A stretch of 64,000 nucleotides of DNA from Paraburkholderia eburnea. Lineage in GTDB: Bacteria > Pseudomonadota > Gammaproteobacteria > Burkholderiales > Burkholderiaceae. The translations under genes were made by a program, and so were the position numbers. A model generated the notes under the pieces. It worked only from the letters and a program-made list of their open reading frames with translations, ran no database searches and was not told the DNA's origin. Location: contig NZ_PQGA01000001.1 of assembly GCF_002917095.1 (NCBI RefSeq), positions 310,001 through 374,000 on the forward strand, written 5' to 3'. Shown here piece by piece: positions 9,299 to 19,090 of this stretch. Numbering within the stretch: position 1 is the first letter of the stretch; the number at the start of each line of letters is the position of its first letter.

Positions 9299-11337
9299 GC
9301 GACGATTCTGGCAGCACAACGCTCGACAATCGGCAAACTACTTTCGACTTACGATCGCTCAAACCTGGCTGGCGTTCGCTTTACTCACTGCGCGGCGATA
9401 TACAATGCGTCTGGCTCGACTCGAGCATCGGAAGAGCGGCCGCGCGCATTGCTGCGGCGTTGAGGATCAATACGCAGGCGTCATGGCCCGGTCCGATCGC
9501 AAATTGCCGGCCGACCGGAACGCCAGCACTCAGCTGGTCCGTGGTTCCCATCGCAGCGTGTTCTCCGCAATCGTTTTCCGAGTTTCTCGATCGCTCACTC
9601 GCGGAGTATTCGCATGACGCTCAAACAAGCATTGCTTGCGACGTTACTTCGCTGATGCGAAGAATGCGTGAGCAGCATGCACTCGATCCACTGCACCGGT
9701 TGCCCGCTTGTCCCGACGAGCTGCGCGAGCAAAGCCATGGTCCGCACGTCCTGATTATCAACGAACGTGAGCGCAACCCATTTTCTTCGCTGACGCGCAC
9801 AGAACGCCAACAAGCGTTTCGCACCATGGTTCGGCAAGCCATTGCCGCGCATCCTAGCGCGACCTTCTGGATTGGCGACTCGACTCACGGTGGAAGCGGG
9901 AAGTGGCTGTCAACGTACGCTGCTGATCTGATACCGCCGTCCATCAGGCGGTTGCGGGATCGAGAAACGCTCAGTGCGAGCATCGATCACGTCGATTATG
10001 TCTATACAGTTTGCGCGCCCGAGGGCATGCACGCCTTACTCGCCGGTATCCCGCTTCACGTGTTCGGTGCCCCGTATTACGCAGGCTGGGGATTGACGCA
10101 CGATGCCCACCGATTTCCCCATCGCTGCGCCCGTCCGTCACTGGCGACATTTTTCGATGTTTTTTTTCTGCGCATCACGCGCTATCTCGATCCAGCCACG
10201 CACAGGCCCGGCGATCTGGGCGCGCTGCTCGACGCGATTGCGCTGCAACGGCAAGTCGCCCGCCGATTCGCCAATACGGGTCCGCTGGCATCCATAGGTT
10301 TTCAGTGGTGGAAACGTCCGTTCGCGACACCGTTCTTGAGTGCGTGCGGCGAGACGCTGCGCTGGACGGACGATGTGGCCTCTATCCGCGCAGATGAATG
10401 TGCAGTGATCTGGGGAGGCCGCAGCGCGCCAAATCTTCCTGACGACAGGCGCCGAATTCGTATCGAAGACGGATTCCTTCATTCGCTCGGTCTCGGCTCG
10501 GACATGGTTGCGCCTCACAGCCAGGTCATCGATACACGCGGACTCTATTTCGACGCCAGCCGACCCAGTGACCTCTCCGTTCTCCTGAATGAGGCAACGT
10601 TTCAGCCGGACGAATTGAGTCGCGCCGTGACCCTGCGCGACTCGATCGTCAAGCGAGGTCTCACGAAGTACAACCTGGGCCGCCAGCGCCCGCGATGGAA
10701 GGCGCCTGCGGCCGCACGCGTGATTCTCGTTCCCGGCCAGGTAGCCGACGACGCATCGATCAGACTCGGCACACGCGCAATCACCACTGCCGACGCCTTG
10801 CTTCGAGAAGTGCGCGCAGCACGACCAGACGCGTGGATCGTTTATAAGCCTCACCCTGACGTGCTGTCGGGAAACAGGCAGGGACTGGTCCACGCCAAAG
10901 CACTGGCAAACGTGGTCGACATCGAAGCTGACTTGATTTCACTGATCGAAGCCGCTGACGAAGTGCATACTCTTTCGTCGCTATCGGGTTTCGAAGCCTT
11001 GCTGCGAGGCAAAGCCGTTTTCACCTACGGCTTGCCGTTTTACGCGGGCTGGGGTCTCACACACGATGCCATCGAGCCTATGCCATGGCGTGAACGCACT
11101 TTGACCCTCGACATGCTGATCGCAGGCGTACTGCTGCGTTATCCGCTGTACTGGGACTGGAAGCTGCGGCTATTCACGACGCCCGAACGAGTCGTTCACG
11201 ATCTCGCTCCGCATGCGGGGCGTCCGCTTGCGCCTGTGAGAAGCGGCCCGATGCGCCTAACACGCAAAATCTTTCGCTGGACTCGCAACGCACTATTGCA
11301 TCTTGTTTGGCGAGTGAACGAAAGGCGACGCAAGTAA
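9295..11337 (+). CDS. kpsC: Capsule beta-Kdo linker transferase KpsC (LipB)
   Basis: A 680-residue KpsC/LipB protein. KpsC enzymes carry two related GT99-type domains that add alternating beta-Kdo residues to lyso-phosphatidylglycerol, making the lipid-linked primer on which group 2 type capsules are exported. The internal duplication shows as FGAPYYAGWGLTHD near 255 and YGLPFYAGWGLTHD near 580, with the second half also holding VPGQVADDASI. The start at 9295 (ATG overlapping the TGA of the upstream gene) is preferred to an upstream in-frame ATG at 9244. The usual partner KpsS (LipA), which adds the first Kdo, is not in the window. Confidence 0.94.
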   Translation: MSDDSGSTTLDNRQTTFDLRSLKPGWRSLYSLRGDIQCVWLDSSIGRAAARIAAALRINTQASWPGPIANCRPTGTPALSWSVVPIAACSPQSFSEFLDRSLAEYSHDAQTSIACDVTSLMRRMREQHALDPLHRLPACPDELREQSHGPHVLIINERERNPFSSLTRTERQQAFRTMVRQAIAAHPSATFWIGDSTHGGSGKWLSTYAADLIPPSIRRLRDRETLSASIDHVDYVYTVCAPEGMHALLAGIPLHVFGAPYYAGWGLTHDAHRFPHRCARPSLATFFDVFFLRITRYLDPATHRPGDLGALLDAIALQRQVARRFANTGPLASIGFQWWKRPFATPFLSACGETLRWTDDVASIRADECAVIWGGRSAPNLPDDRRRIRIEDGFLHSLGLGSDMVAPHSQVIDTRGLYFDASRPSDLSVLLNEATFQPDELSRAVTLRDSIVKRGLTKYNLGRQRPRWKAPAAARVILVPGQVADDASIRLGTRAITTADALLREVRAARPDAWIVYKPHPDVLSGNRQGLVHAKALANVVDIEADLISLIEAADEVHTLSSLSGFEALLRGKAVFTYGLPFYAGWGLTHDAIEPMPWRERTLTLDMLIAGVLLRYPLYWDWKLRLFTTPERVVHDLAPHAGRPLAPVRSGPMRLTRKIFRWTRNALLHLVWRVNERRRK

Positions 11338-11444
11338 AGCCTCAGATATGTCCTCTCGCCCGCTAACGCAATACGCACATTATCGACTGCTAATCGGGAA
11401 AAGCCTCGACAAATAGGCCGTGTTTGAATACGGGAAAAGTTCAA

Positions 11445-11475
11445 CGCCCCATACAATCTGGGGCGCTTTAATCAT
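11445..11475. terminator. Bidirectional hairpin between convergent kpsC and the coiled-coil gene
   Basis: A 6-bp G/C stem (CGCCCC at 11445-11450 pairing with GGGGCG at 11460-11465) with a 9-nt loop, followed by CTTTAATC rightward. Read leftward, the tail is TTGAACTTTT. It sits in the 188-bp gap between two converging genes and could stop transcription from both sides. Confidence 0.55.
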
Positions 11476-11525
11476 AAACTCGCACCTTTTTGCCCGTTAG
11501 CGATCTCGCCATTCAGCAGAACCGG

Positions 11526-13139
11526 TCAAGCACGGTTGCGCTGCCAGCCGACCCTGTAGCCCAAATACGAGTACGGGACGCTCTTCCAGCGATGATGCGC
11601 TTGTATGGCTATTTGCGCGTCGCTGGAACTGGCATCATCGCGGACATTCGCTTCGCTCCCACATTCCCGCAGGATCGCACCGACCACAACTAACCGCGGA
11701 CGGTTCTTGAGCAAAAGAGCCAGGTAACGATCCATATCTACCTTGAGTGGCTCTCGACAGATAAATTCCCTGAAAACGGCACGAATCAGCCCTCGATCAT
11801 CCAGGCGCAATATCTCATTCAACGATGACGCGCCCAAAGCATTAGAAGCCGACACTTCAGCCAATTTCATTTGCTGAGCATCCCGCTCAGCCGAAAGCTG
11901 TTCGCTGGCGTTTTTGAAAACTTCACGCTCGTGGAACGAAGCATCGCGCTCCGCGGTGAGCCTGTTTATCGTTTCCTCCAGGGTCTCGCGCTCGCGAATC
12001 AGGGCCTCTCGCTCACGAATCACGGCATCCCGCTCGCAAATCACGGCATCTCGCTCCGAGACCACATACGAGAGCGATGCATGCAAACCATCCCGCTCAC
12101 CGATCACACCATCCCGTTCCGAGGTAGCGTGAAAGAGGGAGTCTCGCAGGCCATCGCGCTCTCCGGCAACTGCATCCCGTTCCGAAGTCATTTGAGCGAG
12201 GGTTGTCCGTAGACCATCTCGCTCACCTACCAGGTTATCGCGCTCGACGTGCATCGCATGCCGGCGGATGGCTCGTCCTTTGTAGACATCGACCATCACG
12301 TCAGAAACCAGATCATCGCCCAGACCCATCATATACATGAGCTTGAATATGGCGTAGTCGTAGAATTCGTCGATCGGATGAAATCGATTCTCGCCCCAAG
12401 GCGCATCAAAGCTAGTAATGGAGTAACGCCCATCCAACTCCAGAACATTCAGCCCTTTTATGCCTGAGATCTTGCTCCACAGCAGGTCGATCCACCAATT
12501 AGCTTCAGTCGAAACGGGATCACCAAGACTGTGCAAACCGTGGCAATCAAGTCGATTCGTGCAAAGCGTCCGCCTCAAAATGATGATTGGTACGCCGATT
12601 CGTTCAGATACCTCAATAAGTTCCTTGAGGTAATGTATGTAGAGATCAATATAGCGGTGTGTGCACGGATCCAGGTGCGTCCACCCATCACCCAGAAAGC
12701 CCTCAGGCCAGTGCCAATCATTTCCAAATCTACCGGATGCCACATCATTAATGATGCATCCGTCTTTCTCGTAGTATTCGTTATTGAAGTCACTTGTCGG
12801 GTCGAAGACAAGCAGATCGAACCCGCCAGTCTCTAATTTCTTCAGAGTCTGCTTTGTCAGTTCCAGATTGAGCCGTTCAGATACGTGAGGATTATCGGAT
12901 CGATAATAGCTCCGCCCCTCAATCGCAGGGGACATCAAGCACGGCACGGTAATGCGCCAGATATGTGAGGTGTCCGCCAGCCTCGCCAGTCGGTTACATA
13001 TCACATCCGTTACACAACCACCGATGCTCATGATCCTGGGCTTTTGGATCTTCGGGTCACCGCTCCCAGCGAGCCTTCCTTGCGGAACGGTCGTCGTCCC
13101 CGTCAGTTGACCGATGCCAACCTTGAAAATATTAGACAT
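11526..13139 (-). CDS. DUF6270-like protein with repeat-rich coiled coil and DUF4214-like tail
   Basis: A 537-residue protein with three parts. Residues about 33-275 look like the DUF6270 family of polysaccharide loci (MSIGGCVTDVI near 37-47 and RFHPIDEFYDYA near 252), an SGNH/acyl-ester-type fold of unknown role. Residues about 297-430 are a charged heptad coiled coil built on E-R-D repeats: three 21-residue units starting at 305, 326 and 347, then 7-residue units. Residues about 447-495 (LIRAVFREFICREP onward) resemble DUF4214, a module common in surface-polysaccharide proteins. No signal peptide is visible, so it is probably cytoplasmic. It lies alone, converging with kpsC and preceded by a long gap. 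A role in capsule assembly or modification is inferred only from location. Confidence 0.72.
   Translation of the reverse strand: MSNIFKVGIGQLTGTTTVPQGRLAGSGDPKIQKPRIMSIGGCVTDVICNRLARLADTSHIWRITVPCLMSPAIEGRSYYRSDNPHVSERLNLELTKQTLKKLETGGFDLLVFDPTSDFNNEYYEKDGCIINDVASGRFGNDWHWPEGFLGDGWTHLDPCTHRYIDLYIHYLKELIEVSERIGVPIIILRRTLCTNRLDCHGLHSLGDPVSTEANWWIDLLWSKISGIKGLNVLELDGRYSITSFDAPWGENRFHPIDEFYDYAIFKLMYMMGLGDDLVSDVMVDVYKGRAIRRHAMHVERDNLVGERDGLRTTLAQMTSERDAVAGERDGLRDSLFHATSERDGVIGERDGLHASLSYVVSERDAVICERDAVIREREALIRERETLEETINRLTAERDASFHEREVFKNASEQLSAERDAQQMKLAEVSASNALGASSLNEILRLDDRGLIRAVFREFICREPLKVDMDRYLALLLKNRPRLVVVGAILRECGSEANVRDDASSSDAQIAIQAHHRWKSVPYSYLGYRVGWQRNRA
11976..12227 (-). repeat. In-frame 63-bp/21-bp coding tandem repeat
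   Basis: The coiled-coil part of the 11526-13139 gene is made of near-repeats. Three 63-bp units encode GERDGL[RH]...SERD[AG]V[AI], starting at codons 305, 326 and 347. Three 21-bp units follow (CERDAVI, REREALI, RERETLE). All units are multiples of three, so expansion or contraction would keep the frame and change only coiled-coil length. Confidence 0.85.
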
Positions 13140-13935
13140 ACCCTGCGATTCAATCGAGCTATTATTTAAAATATGGGCTAAACATATGCGGGATTAATAC
13201 CTCGCACACTCTCAGTTAACATGAAATAAACTTAAATGCTGAGGTGCAGTCCCAGCCGACACAGTAATCCGGTTCAAGCATGCTCCTCGCGGAATTGACG
13301 ATATTGGGTCTTGCGGGAATTCTGATGGGCCAGTGGGGCGCATTGCCGACACACAAGCTCGCGCACGGCGATTGTTTGCGCGCGCTACCGGCCTGGTGGC
13401 GAATTCGAGACTTTTGCGTCCGTCGAGACGCAGGCTATTCTCGCCAGCGCAGAAGCCGCAACTGGGTTCGCTCGGGATGATTTGCTCGATCAGAGCTTGG
13501 CTCACATTCAACACGCTTGCCAACCAGACGACGAACACGTGCCCGCCCCCAGGGGGCACACAATCCGATGGCTGGATGCGAATCGGGCTTTGCACGATGG
13601 TCTGCATTGGCTCTCGCTTCATCTGGTCTCGTAGTTCTTACACCTGCCCACGTCTGCACCTTCGCACTCGCTGAGATCCGATCTTGCAAAGCCAGCAATG
13701 AACTCGAATCGCTTAAGCTGGCACAAACGCCTCTTCAATTGGGCGATAGTTTCTTGCCCGAAATATTTTAGAAGCGGCTGTAAGGTTTCGTAAATGATTT
13801 CTCCGCAATTATGTTACATAATTTTACAAAGATAACATGCAAAACGTTTGCACTAGAGCGAGTGTGGTTTGAAACATACAATCCGTTTACGTATCGACGT
13901 AAAAAATGGCGTTTATGAAACGCCCTTGGAAGAAA
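13140..13935. other. 796-bp gap with a start-less open frame
   Basis: No convincing gene. A rightward frame is open from 13326 to the TAG at 13632-13634. Its latter part has a protein-like composition (ETFASVETQAILASAEAA, later WLDANRALHDGLHWLSLH), but it lacks a plausible start and begins right after a TGA at 13323. This suggests the 3-prime remnant of a lost gene that I cannot identify. The 13780-13930 portion is AT-rich. Confidence 0.4.
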
Positions 13936-15363
13936 TTACAAACCCGTCCGGCCATAGTTGTCTTCAAACCGCACTATGTCGTCTTCGCCGAGATAAGCGC
14001 CGGACTGCACTTCAATCAGCTCTAGCGGAATCCTGCCGGGATTCGCGAGCCGGTGCGTGACGCCAAGCGGTATATAGGTCGACTGGTTTTCGCTGAGCAG
14101 GACCTGCTGATCGCCATTCGTCACCAGCGCAGTACCCTTCACGACGATCCAGTGCTCAGCGCGGTGATGGTGCATCTGCAGGCTCAGTTGCGCACCTGGA
14201 TTGACGACTATGCGCTTGACCTGGAAGCGCTCGCCTTGATCGACGCCTTCATACGAGCCCCAAGGCCGCACGACGCGCGGATGCGTGACCGATTCGCTGC
14301 GCCTGGCCTTCGTCAGATGCTCGACAACCTTGCGCACGTCCTGCGTACTGTCGCGATGCGCCACAAGCACGGCATCGGCAGTTTCGACGATGACGAGATC
14401 GGCCACACCGATCGCCGCGACCAGACGATGCTCCGCACGCACATAGCTGTTCGAGACGTCATTAAGGAAGACATCGCCCAGCGCGGCGTTGCCGGCATCG
14501 TCGGTTTCTGCGAGTTCGGCGAGCGCGGACCATGAGCCGATATCGCTCCAACCCAGATCGTTCGCGGTAATCACAGCGGCGCGGTCGGTTTTTTCCATCA
14601 CAGCATAGTCGACCGAAATGCTCGGGCAGGCCGCGAACGCCGTTTCGTCGAGGCGCAGGAAATCGTGGTCGGCGCGTGCGAGCTTCAGCGATTGTTCGGC
14701 GTGTTCGGCAACCTGCGGTTGATGCCGGCGCAATTCCTCCATGAAGGTGGACGCCTTGAGCATGAACATGCCGCTGTTCCAGCGGTAGCCGCCATCGGCG
14801 AGGAACGTTTGCGCGGTCTGCGCATCGGGCTTTTCGACAAAAGCGTCGACGCGCCAGGCGGGCGCGTCGTAACCAAGCGATTCGCCGCGGCGGATGTAAC
14901 CATATCCGGTGTGCGGCTCGGTCGGCTCGATGCCGAATGTGACGAGATAGTGGTCACTCGCAGCGTGTGCGGCGGCTTGCACCGCTTGCGCAAAAGCCGC
15001 GTCATTGCCGATCGCGTGGTCGGACGGCAGCACCAGCAGCAGCGCGTCGGGCGAGTGGCCGAGCGCGATCAGCGCCGCCACGGCAATGGCCGGCGCGGTA
15101 TTGCGACCGACAGGTTCGAGCACGATGGCCGCAGGCTTCACATCGGCTTCGCGTAGTTGCTCCGCGACCAGGAAGCGCTGGTCATTGTTCGCGATGATGA
15201 TCGGCGCCGCCATGCGATCGATATCGCGTACGCGCAGCGCGGTTTGCTGAACGAGCGTGCGTTCGCCGGCAAGGCTCAGGAACTGTTTGGGATAACCGCC
15301 GCGCGAGAGCGGCCACAGGCGGGTGCCGCTTCCGCCGCAAAGAATTACCGGATGGATGGTCAT
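13936..15363 (-). CDS. manC: Mannose-1-phosphate guanylyltransferase/mannose-6-phosphate isomerase, copy 1
   Basis: A 475-residue bifunctional type II enzyme that converts fructose-6-P to mannose-6-P and couples mannose-1-P with GTP to GDP-mannose. The N-terminal nucleotidyltransferase begins with LCGGSGTRLWPLSR and has the F-V-E-K-P sugar-binding motif. The C-terminal cupin isomerase carries QMHHHRAEHW zinc ligands. Full length for the family. It is a single leftward gene with gaps of 796 bp downstream and 406 bp upstream. GDP-mannose would feed the D-rhamnose pathway (gmd, rmd) and any mannosyltransferases. Phosphomannomutase (manB) is not in the window. A second manC is at 23622. Confidence 0.96.
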   Translation of the reverse strand: MTIHPVILCGGSGTRLWPLSRGGYPKQFLSLAGERTLVQQTALRVRDIDRMAAPIIIANNDQRFLVAEQLREADVKPAAIVLEPVGRNTAPAIAVAALIALGHSPDALLLVLPSDHAIGNDAAFAQAVQAAAHAASDHYLVTFGIEPTEPHTGYGYIRRGESLGYDAPAWRVDAFVEKPDAQTAQTFLADGGYRWNSGMFMLKASTFMEELRRHQPQVAEHAEQSLKLARADHDFLRLDETAFAACPSISVDYAVMEKTDRAAVITANDLGWSDIGSWSALAELAETDDAGNAALGDVFLNDVSNSYVRAEHRLVAAIGVADLVIVETADAVLVAHRDSTQDVRKVVEHLTKARRSESVTHPRVVRPWGSYEGVDQGERFQVKRIVVNPGAQLSLQMHHHRAEHWIVVKGTALVTNGDQQVLLSENQSTYIPLGVTHRLANPGRIPLELIEVQSGAYLGEDDIVRFEDNYGRTGL

Positions 15364-15769
15364 TATCGATTGGATCGCGAAGTGCGGCTGACCAAGTGGC
15401 GCCGCCGATATTCGTTCGTGGTGCGACGGATGGCGCTGCCGTCTGGATGACTCAAGGTGACGGACAGCCTGTTTCGCGAACGCCCCGGGGCTCCCCGTGC
15501 CCAGCGTCGGGCGTGACGCTCTGCATTCTATCCGAACGATTCGCGCCGCAATATACGGCCCGATTTAACTTCTAAGGCTTTGCCCGGCGCACCAAAACAG
15601 ATGCTCAATCGGGTATTGCCCCCGCCATGGCATTCGACTAAAAGCGCAATCGTTGCGGTGAACGAAAGGCGGCCGTTCCCCCACGCCTGACATAGGACGT
15701 CCAGCGTCTCGATCACGCCGCACCGTCGGTTAGAATGCTGCACGCCGCAGCAGACCCGCCTTTCACAGC
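15364..15769. other. Divergent gap between manC copy 1 and a glycosyltransferase
   Basis: About 406 bp separate leftward manC from the rightward glycosyltransferase. It must contain promoters for both, but no consensus pair stands out. No supportable ORF. Confidence 0.4.
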
Positions 15770-16966
15770 GTGTTTGCGCGTATCGCACGCACTCTGCCAC
15801 GCCTTCGGATCGTCCCGCCTGTGAATTTCCGCGCCAAAGACAACGCTCTCCACGTCGCCCTCGTCTGCAACACCGCGTGGGCGATTTACACCTATCGCCG
15901 CGGGCTTTTACGCGCGCTCACCCAAAGCGGCGCGCGCGTGAGCATCATCGCGCCACGCGACCGCACCTTCGAGCCGCTCCAGCAAATGGGTTGCGAGTGC
16001 ATCGATTTGCCGGTCGCTTCGAAAGGCACGAATCCGCTGCACGATCTGCGCACGCTTCTCGCCCTCTTCAAGCACTATCGCGCGCTCAAACCCGACGTCG
16101 TCTTCCACTACACGATCAAGCCGAACATCTATGGCTCGGTCGCGGCGTGGCTCGCGCGCGTGCCGTCGGTGGCGGTCACCACGGGTCTTGGCTACGTCTT
16201 CATCCAGAAGAGCCGTGCCGCGCAGGTCGCGAAGCGCCTTTATCGCTTTGCGTTCCGCTTCCCGCGCGAAGTCTGGTTTTTGAATCGCGACGACGAAACC
16301 GCCTTCCGCGAAGAAAACCTGCTCGCGCACCCCGAGCGCGCGCGCCTGCTGCACGGCGAAGGCGTCGACCTCGAAGACTTCGCTGTCACGCCGCTGCCGG
16401 AGCGCAACGAATTCGCCTTCGTGCTGATCGGCCGTCTGCTGTGGGACAAGGGCGTGGGCGAATATGTCGAAGCCGCGCGTCAACTGCGCGCGCGCTATCC
16501 GCAAGCGCGTTTCAAACTGCTCGGCCCGGTAGGCGTAGACAACCCCAGCGCCATCACGCGCGAAGAAGTCGCCGCGTGGGAGCGCGAAGGCATGATCGAA
16601 TATCTGGGCGAAACCGCCGACGTGCGTCCCTATATCGCCGACGCCGATTGCGTGGTCCTGCCCTCTTATCGCGAAGGCGTCCCGCGCACGCTGATGGAAG
16701 CCAGCGCAATGGGCCGCCCGATCGTCGCCACCGATGTACCTGGCTGCCGCGAAGTCGTCGCCGATGGCGAAAACGGCCTGCTTTGCGAAGCGCGCGACGC
16801 CGCTTCGCTTACGGCGGCGCTGTCAAGAATGCTCGATATGGAACCCATTGCGCGCGCGGCCATGGCGCAGCGCGGCCGGAAAAAAATCGAGAAAGAATTC
16901 GATGAACGGGTTGTGGTACAACGCTACCGGGACTTGATCCAGGGCATTGCCGGATCGACCTTCTAA
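15770..16966 (+). CDS. GT4-family glycosyltransferase (PglA/WbpH-like)
   Basis: A 398-residue GT-B glycosyltransferase. The N-terminal domain (VALVCNTAWAIYTYRRGLL, then HYTIKPNIYGSVAA and TTGLGYVF) is characteristic of the PglA/WbpH-type group that adds HexNAc or hexose to undecaprenyl-linked amino sugars. The C-terminal domain has GRLLWDKGVGEY and the E-x7-E acid pair in Y-R-E-G-V-P-R-T-L-M-E-A. The start is GTG at 15770, with an in-frame GTG at 15821 also possible; neither has a strong ribosome site. Only 27 bp separate it from galE, so UDP-GalNAc or UDP-Gal is a reasonable donor guess. Confidence 0.87.
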   Translation: MFARIARTLPRLRIVPPVNFRAKDNALHVALVCNTAWAIYTYRRGLLRALTQSGARVSIIAPRDRTFEPLQQMGCECIDLPVASKGTNPLHDLRTLLALFKHYRALKPDVVFHYTIKPNIYGSVAAWLARVPSVAVTTGLGYVFIQKSRAAQVAKRLYRFAFRFPREVWFLNRDDETAFREENLLAHPERARLLHGEGVDLEDFAVTPLPERNEFAFVLIGRLLWDKGVGEYVEAARQLRARYPQARFKLLGPVGVDNPSAITREEVAAWEREGMIEYLGETADVRPYIADADCVVLPSYREGVPRTLMEASAMGRPIVATDVPGCREVVADGENGLLCEARDAASLTAALSRMLDMEPIARAAMAQRGRKKIEKEFDERVVVQRYRDLIQGIAGSTF

Positions 16967-16993
16967 CTAGATTGAGAGCATAGGGAATACAGC

Positions 16994-18025
<1,032 letters not shown>

Positions 18026-18046
18026 GGCAAGCTGGAATATTATCGA

Positions 18047-18070
18047 CGGGCTGCATGGCAGCCCGTTTTC
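18047..18070 (+). terminator. Rho-independent terminator after galE
   Basis: Stem CGGGCTGC (18047-18054) pairs with GCAGCCCG (18058-18065) across a 3-nt loop, followed by TTTT. It lies 22 bp after the galE stop, in the gap with the convergent polyprenyl-phosphate transferase gene. Confidence 0.8.
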
Positions 18071-18093
18071 ACGCCAACGCACACGAAATCGCG

Positions 18094-19089
18094 TCAACCT
18101 GCAGGCTGACTGCGCAGATGCTCTCGCCAACGTCGGTCAATCATCCACCCCGCTAACGCCAGCACAGCCAGCCACGCCACCACGGCCACCCACTGCAGTG
18201 CGCCATCCAGCCTCAAGGCGATTAGCGCAAGCACTGCGGCGCCCAGCATCACCGTGTAGTAGATCAGCGACGCCTTAACATGCGAGCCGTTCATCTGCGC
18301 GAGACGCTGGTAATAGTGCTCACGATGAGCCTGCCAGATTTTTTCGCCCCGCAATGCACGACGCGACAACGTCACGGTCGCGTCGACGATGAATGGCGAG
18401 AAAACCAGCGCAGGAAACCAGACTGGCCACGCTCCTTCGCACCATCCCCAGAAACCTAGCGCACCCGCAAGAAAGCCAAGAGGCACCGAGCCGGCGTCTC
18501 CCAGGAAGATTTTCGCGTGGGGAAAGTTAAGTGCAAGAAAGCCCAGCGCCGCCCCCGAGACGATTGCGGCCGCCGCCGCGAGCGACGCGTGCGCGTTCAC
18601 GGCGGCAAGTGCGAAGGCCGCGAATCCGGCAACCGCCATCCCGCCCGCAATGCCGTTGATTCCGTCCATGAAGTTATAGAGATTGGTTAGCCAGACGAGT
18701 GTAATCACCGCCAGCACCGCGAGCGGCCACACAACACCGTGGCCCACACCCAATACCGCCAGCACGGCAACGCCGATATGCACGGCGAAGCGCACCCGCA
18801 CCGATAGCCCGCGTCGATCGTCGATCTGCGAAACAATCGCCAATACGCCAGCGCCGATCGCAAGCCAATGCAGCGACGGCGCGACCAGCAGGACCATGGC
18901 CACCACGACGGGCATGACGCCGCAGCCGCCCACACGCGGCACCGGCCGCACATGCAACGAGCGGTGATTGGGCATATCGATGGCGATCGACCACGCCCAC
19001 CCCGTCTTCAGCAACATGAGCAGGATTGCAAGGCTCAAGAGTGCCGCCATGGCGCCTAATCCGATCAGCGAATGCAGAGATCCGGCCAT
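18094..19089 (-). CDS. Polyprenyl-phosphate sugar-1-phosphate transferase (WbpL/WecA-like)
   Basis: A 331-residue polytopic membrane enzyme of the MraY/WecA family (GT family 4, about 10 helices). It starts lipid-linked polysaccharide by moving a HexNAc-1-P onto undecaprenyl phosphate. Family hallmarks are the D-D pair at 90-91 (QIDDRRGLSVR), the NLYNFMDGINGIAGG loop near 136-150 and KIFLGDAGSVPLG. The start at 19089 gives a TGA-T-ATG junction with the upstream 4-reductase; a longer frame would overlap that gene by 100 bp. Pairing with a 4-reductase and WbpM-type dehydratase resembles Pseudomonas wbpV-wbpL-wbpM and Burkholderia wbiG-wbiH-wbiI, suggesting a QuiNAc/FucNAc-type sugar as initiator. 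Confidence 0.92.
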   Translation of the reverse strand: MAGSLHSLIGLGAMAALLSLAILLMLLKTGWAWSIAIDMPNHRSLHVRPVPRVGGCGVMPVVVAMVLLVAPSLHWLAIGAGVLAIVSQIDDRRGLSVRVRFAVHIGVAVLAVLGVGHGVVWPLAVLAVITLVWLTNLYNFMDGINGIAGGMAVAGFAAFALAAVNAHASLAAAAAIVSGAALGFLALNFPHAKIFLGDAGSVPLGFLAGALGFWGWCEGAWPVWFPALVFSPFIVDATVTLSRRALRGEKIWQAHREHYYQRLAQMNGSHVKASLIYYTVMLGAAVLALIALRLDGALQWVAVVAWLAVLALAGWMIDRRWREHLRSQPAG

Positions 19090-19090
19090 A

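Noticed and set aside
11871..12212. Repeats in the coiled-coil gene as a CRISPR array or rightward ORF
   Set aside because: Units are in-frame coding repeats without unique spacers; the rightward frame is the antisense of the ERD repeats.
13212..13622. 136-codon leftward ORF in the gap before manC
   Set aside because: Composition unlike neighbours, no family, and it overlaps a more protein-like frame on the other strand.
15877..16905. 342-codon rightward frame inside the GT4 gene at 15770
   Set aside because: Shifted reading of the same DNA with Arg/Ala-rich product; the GT4 frame holds all the motifs.
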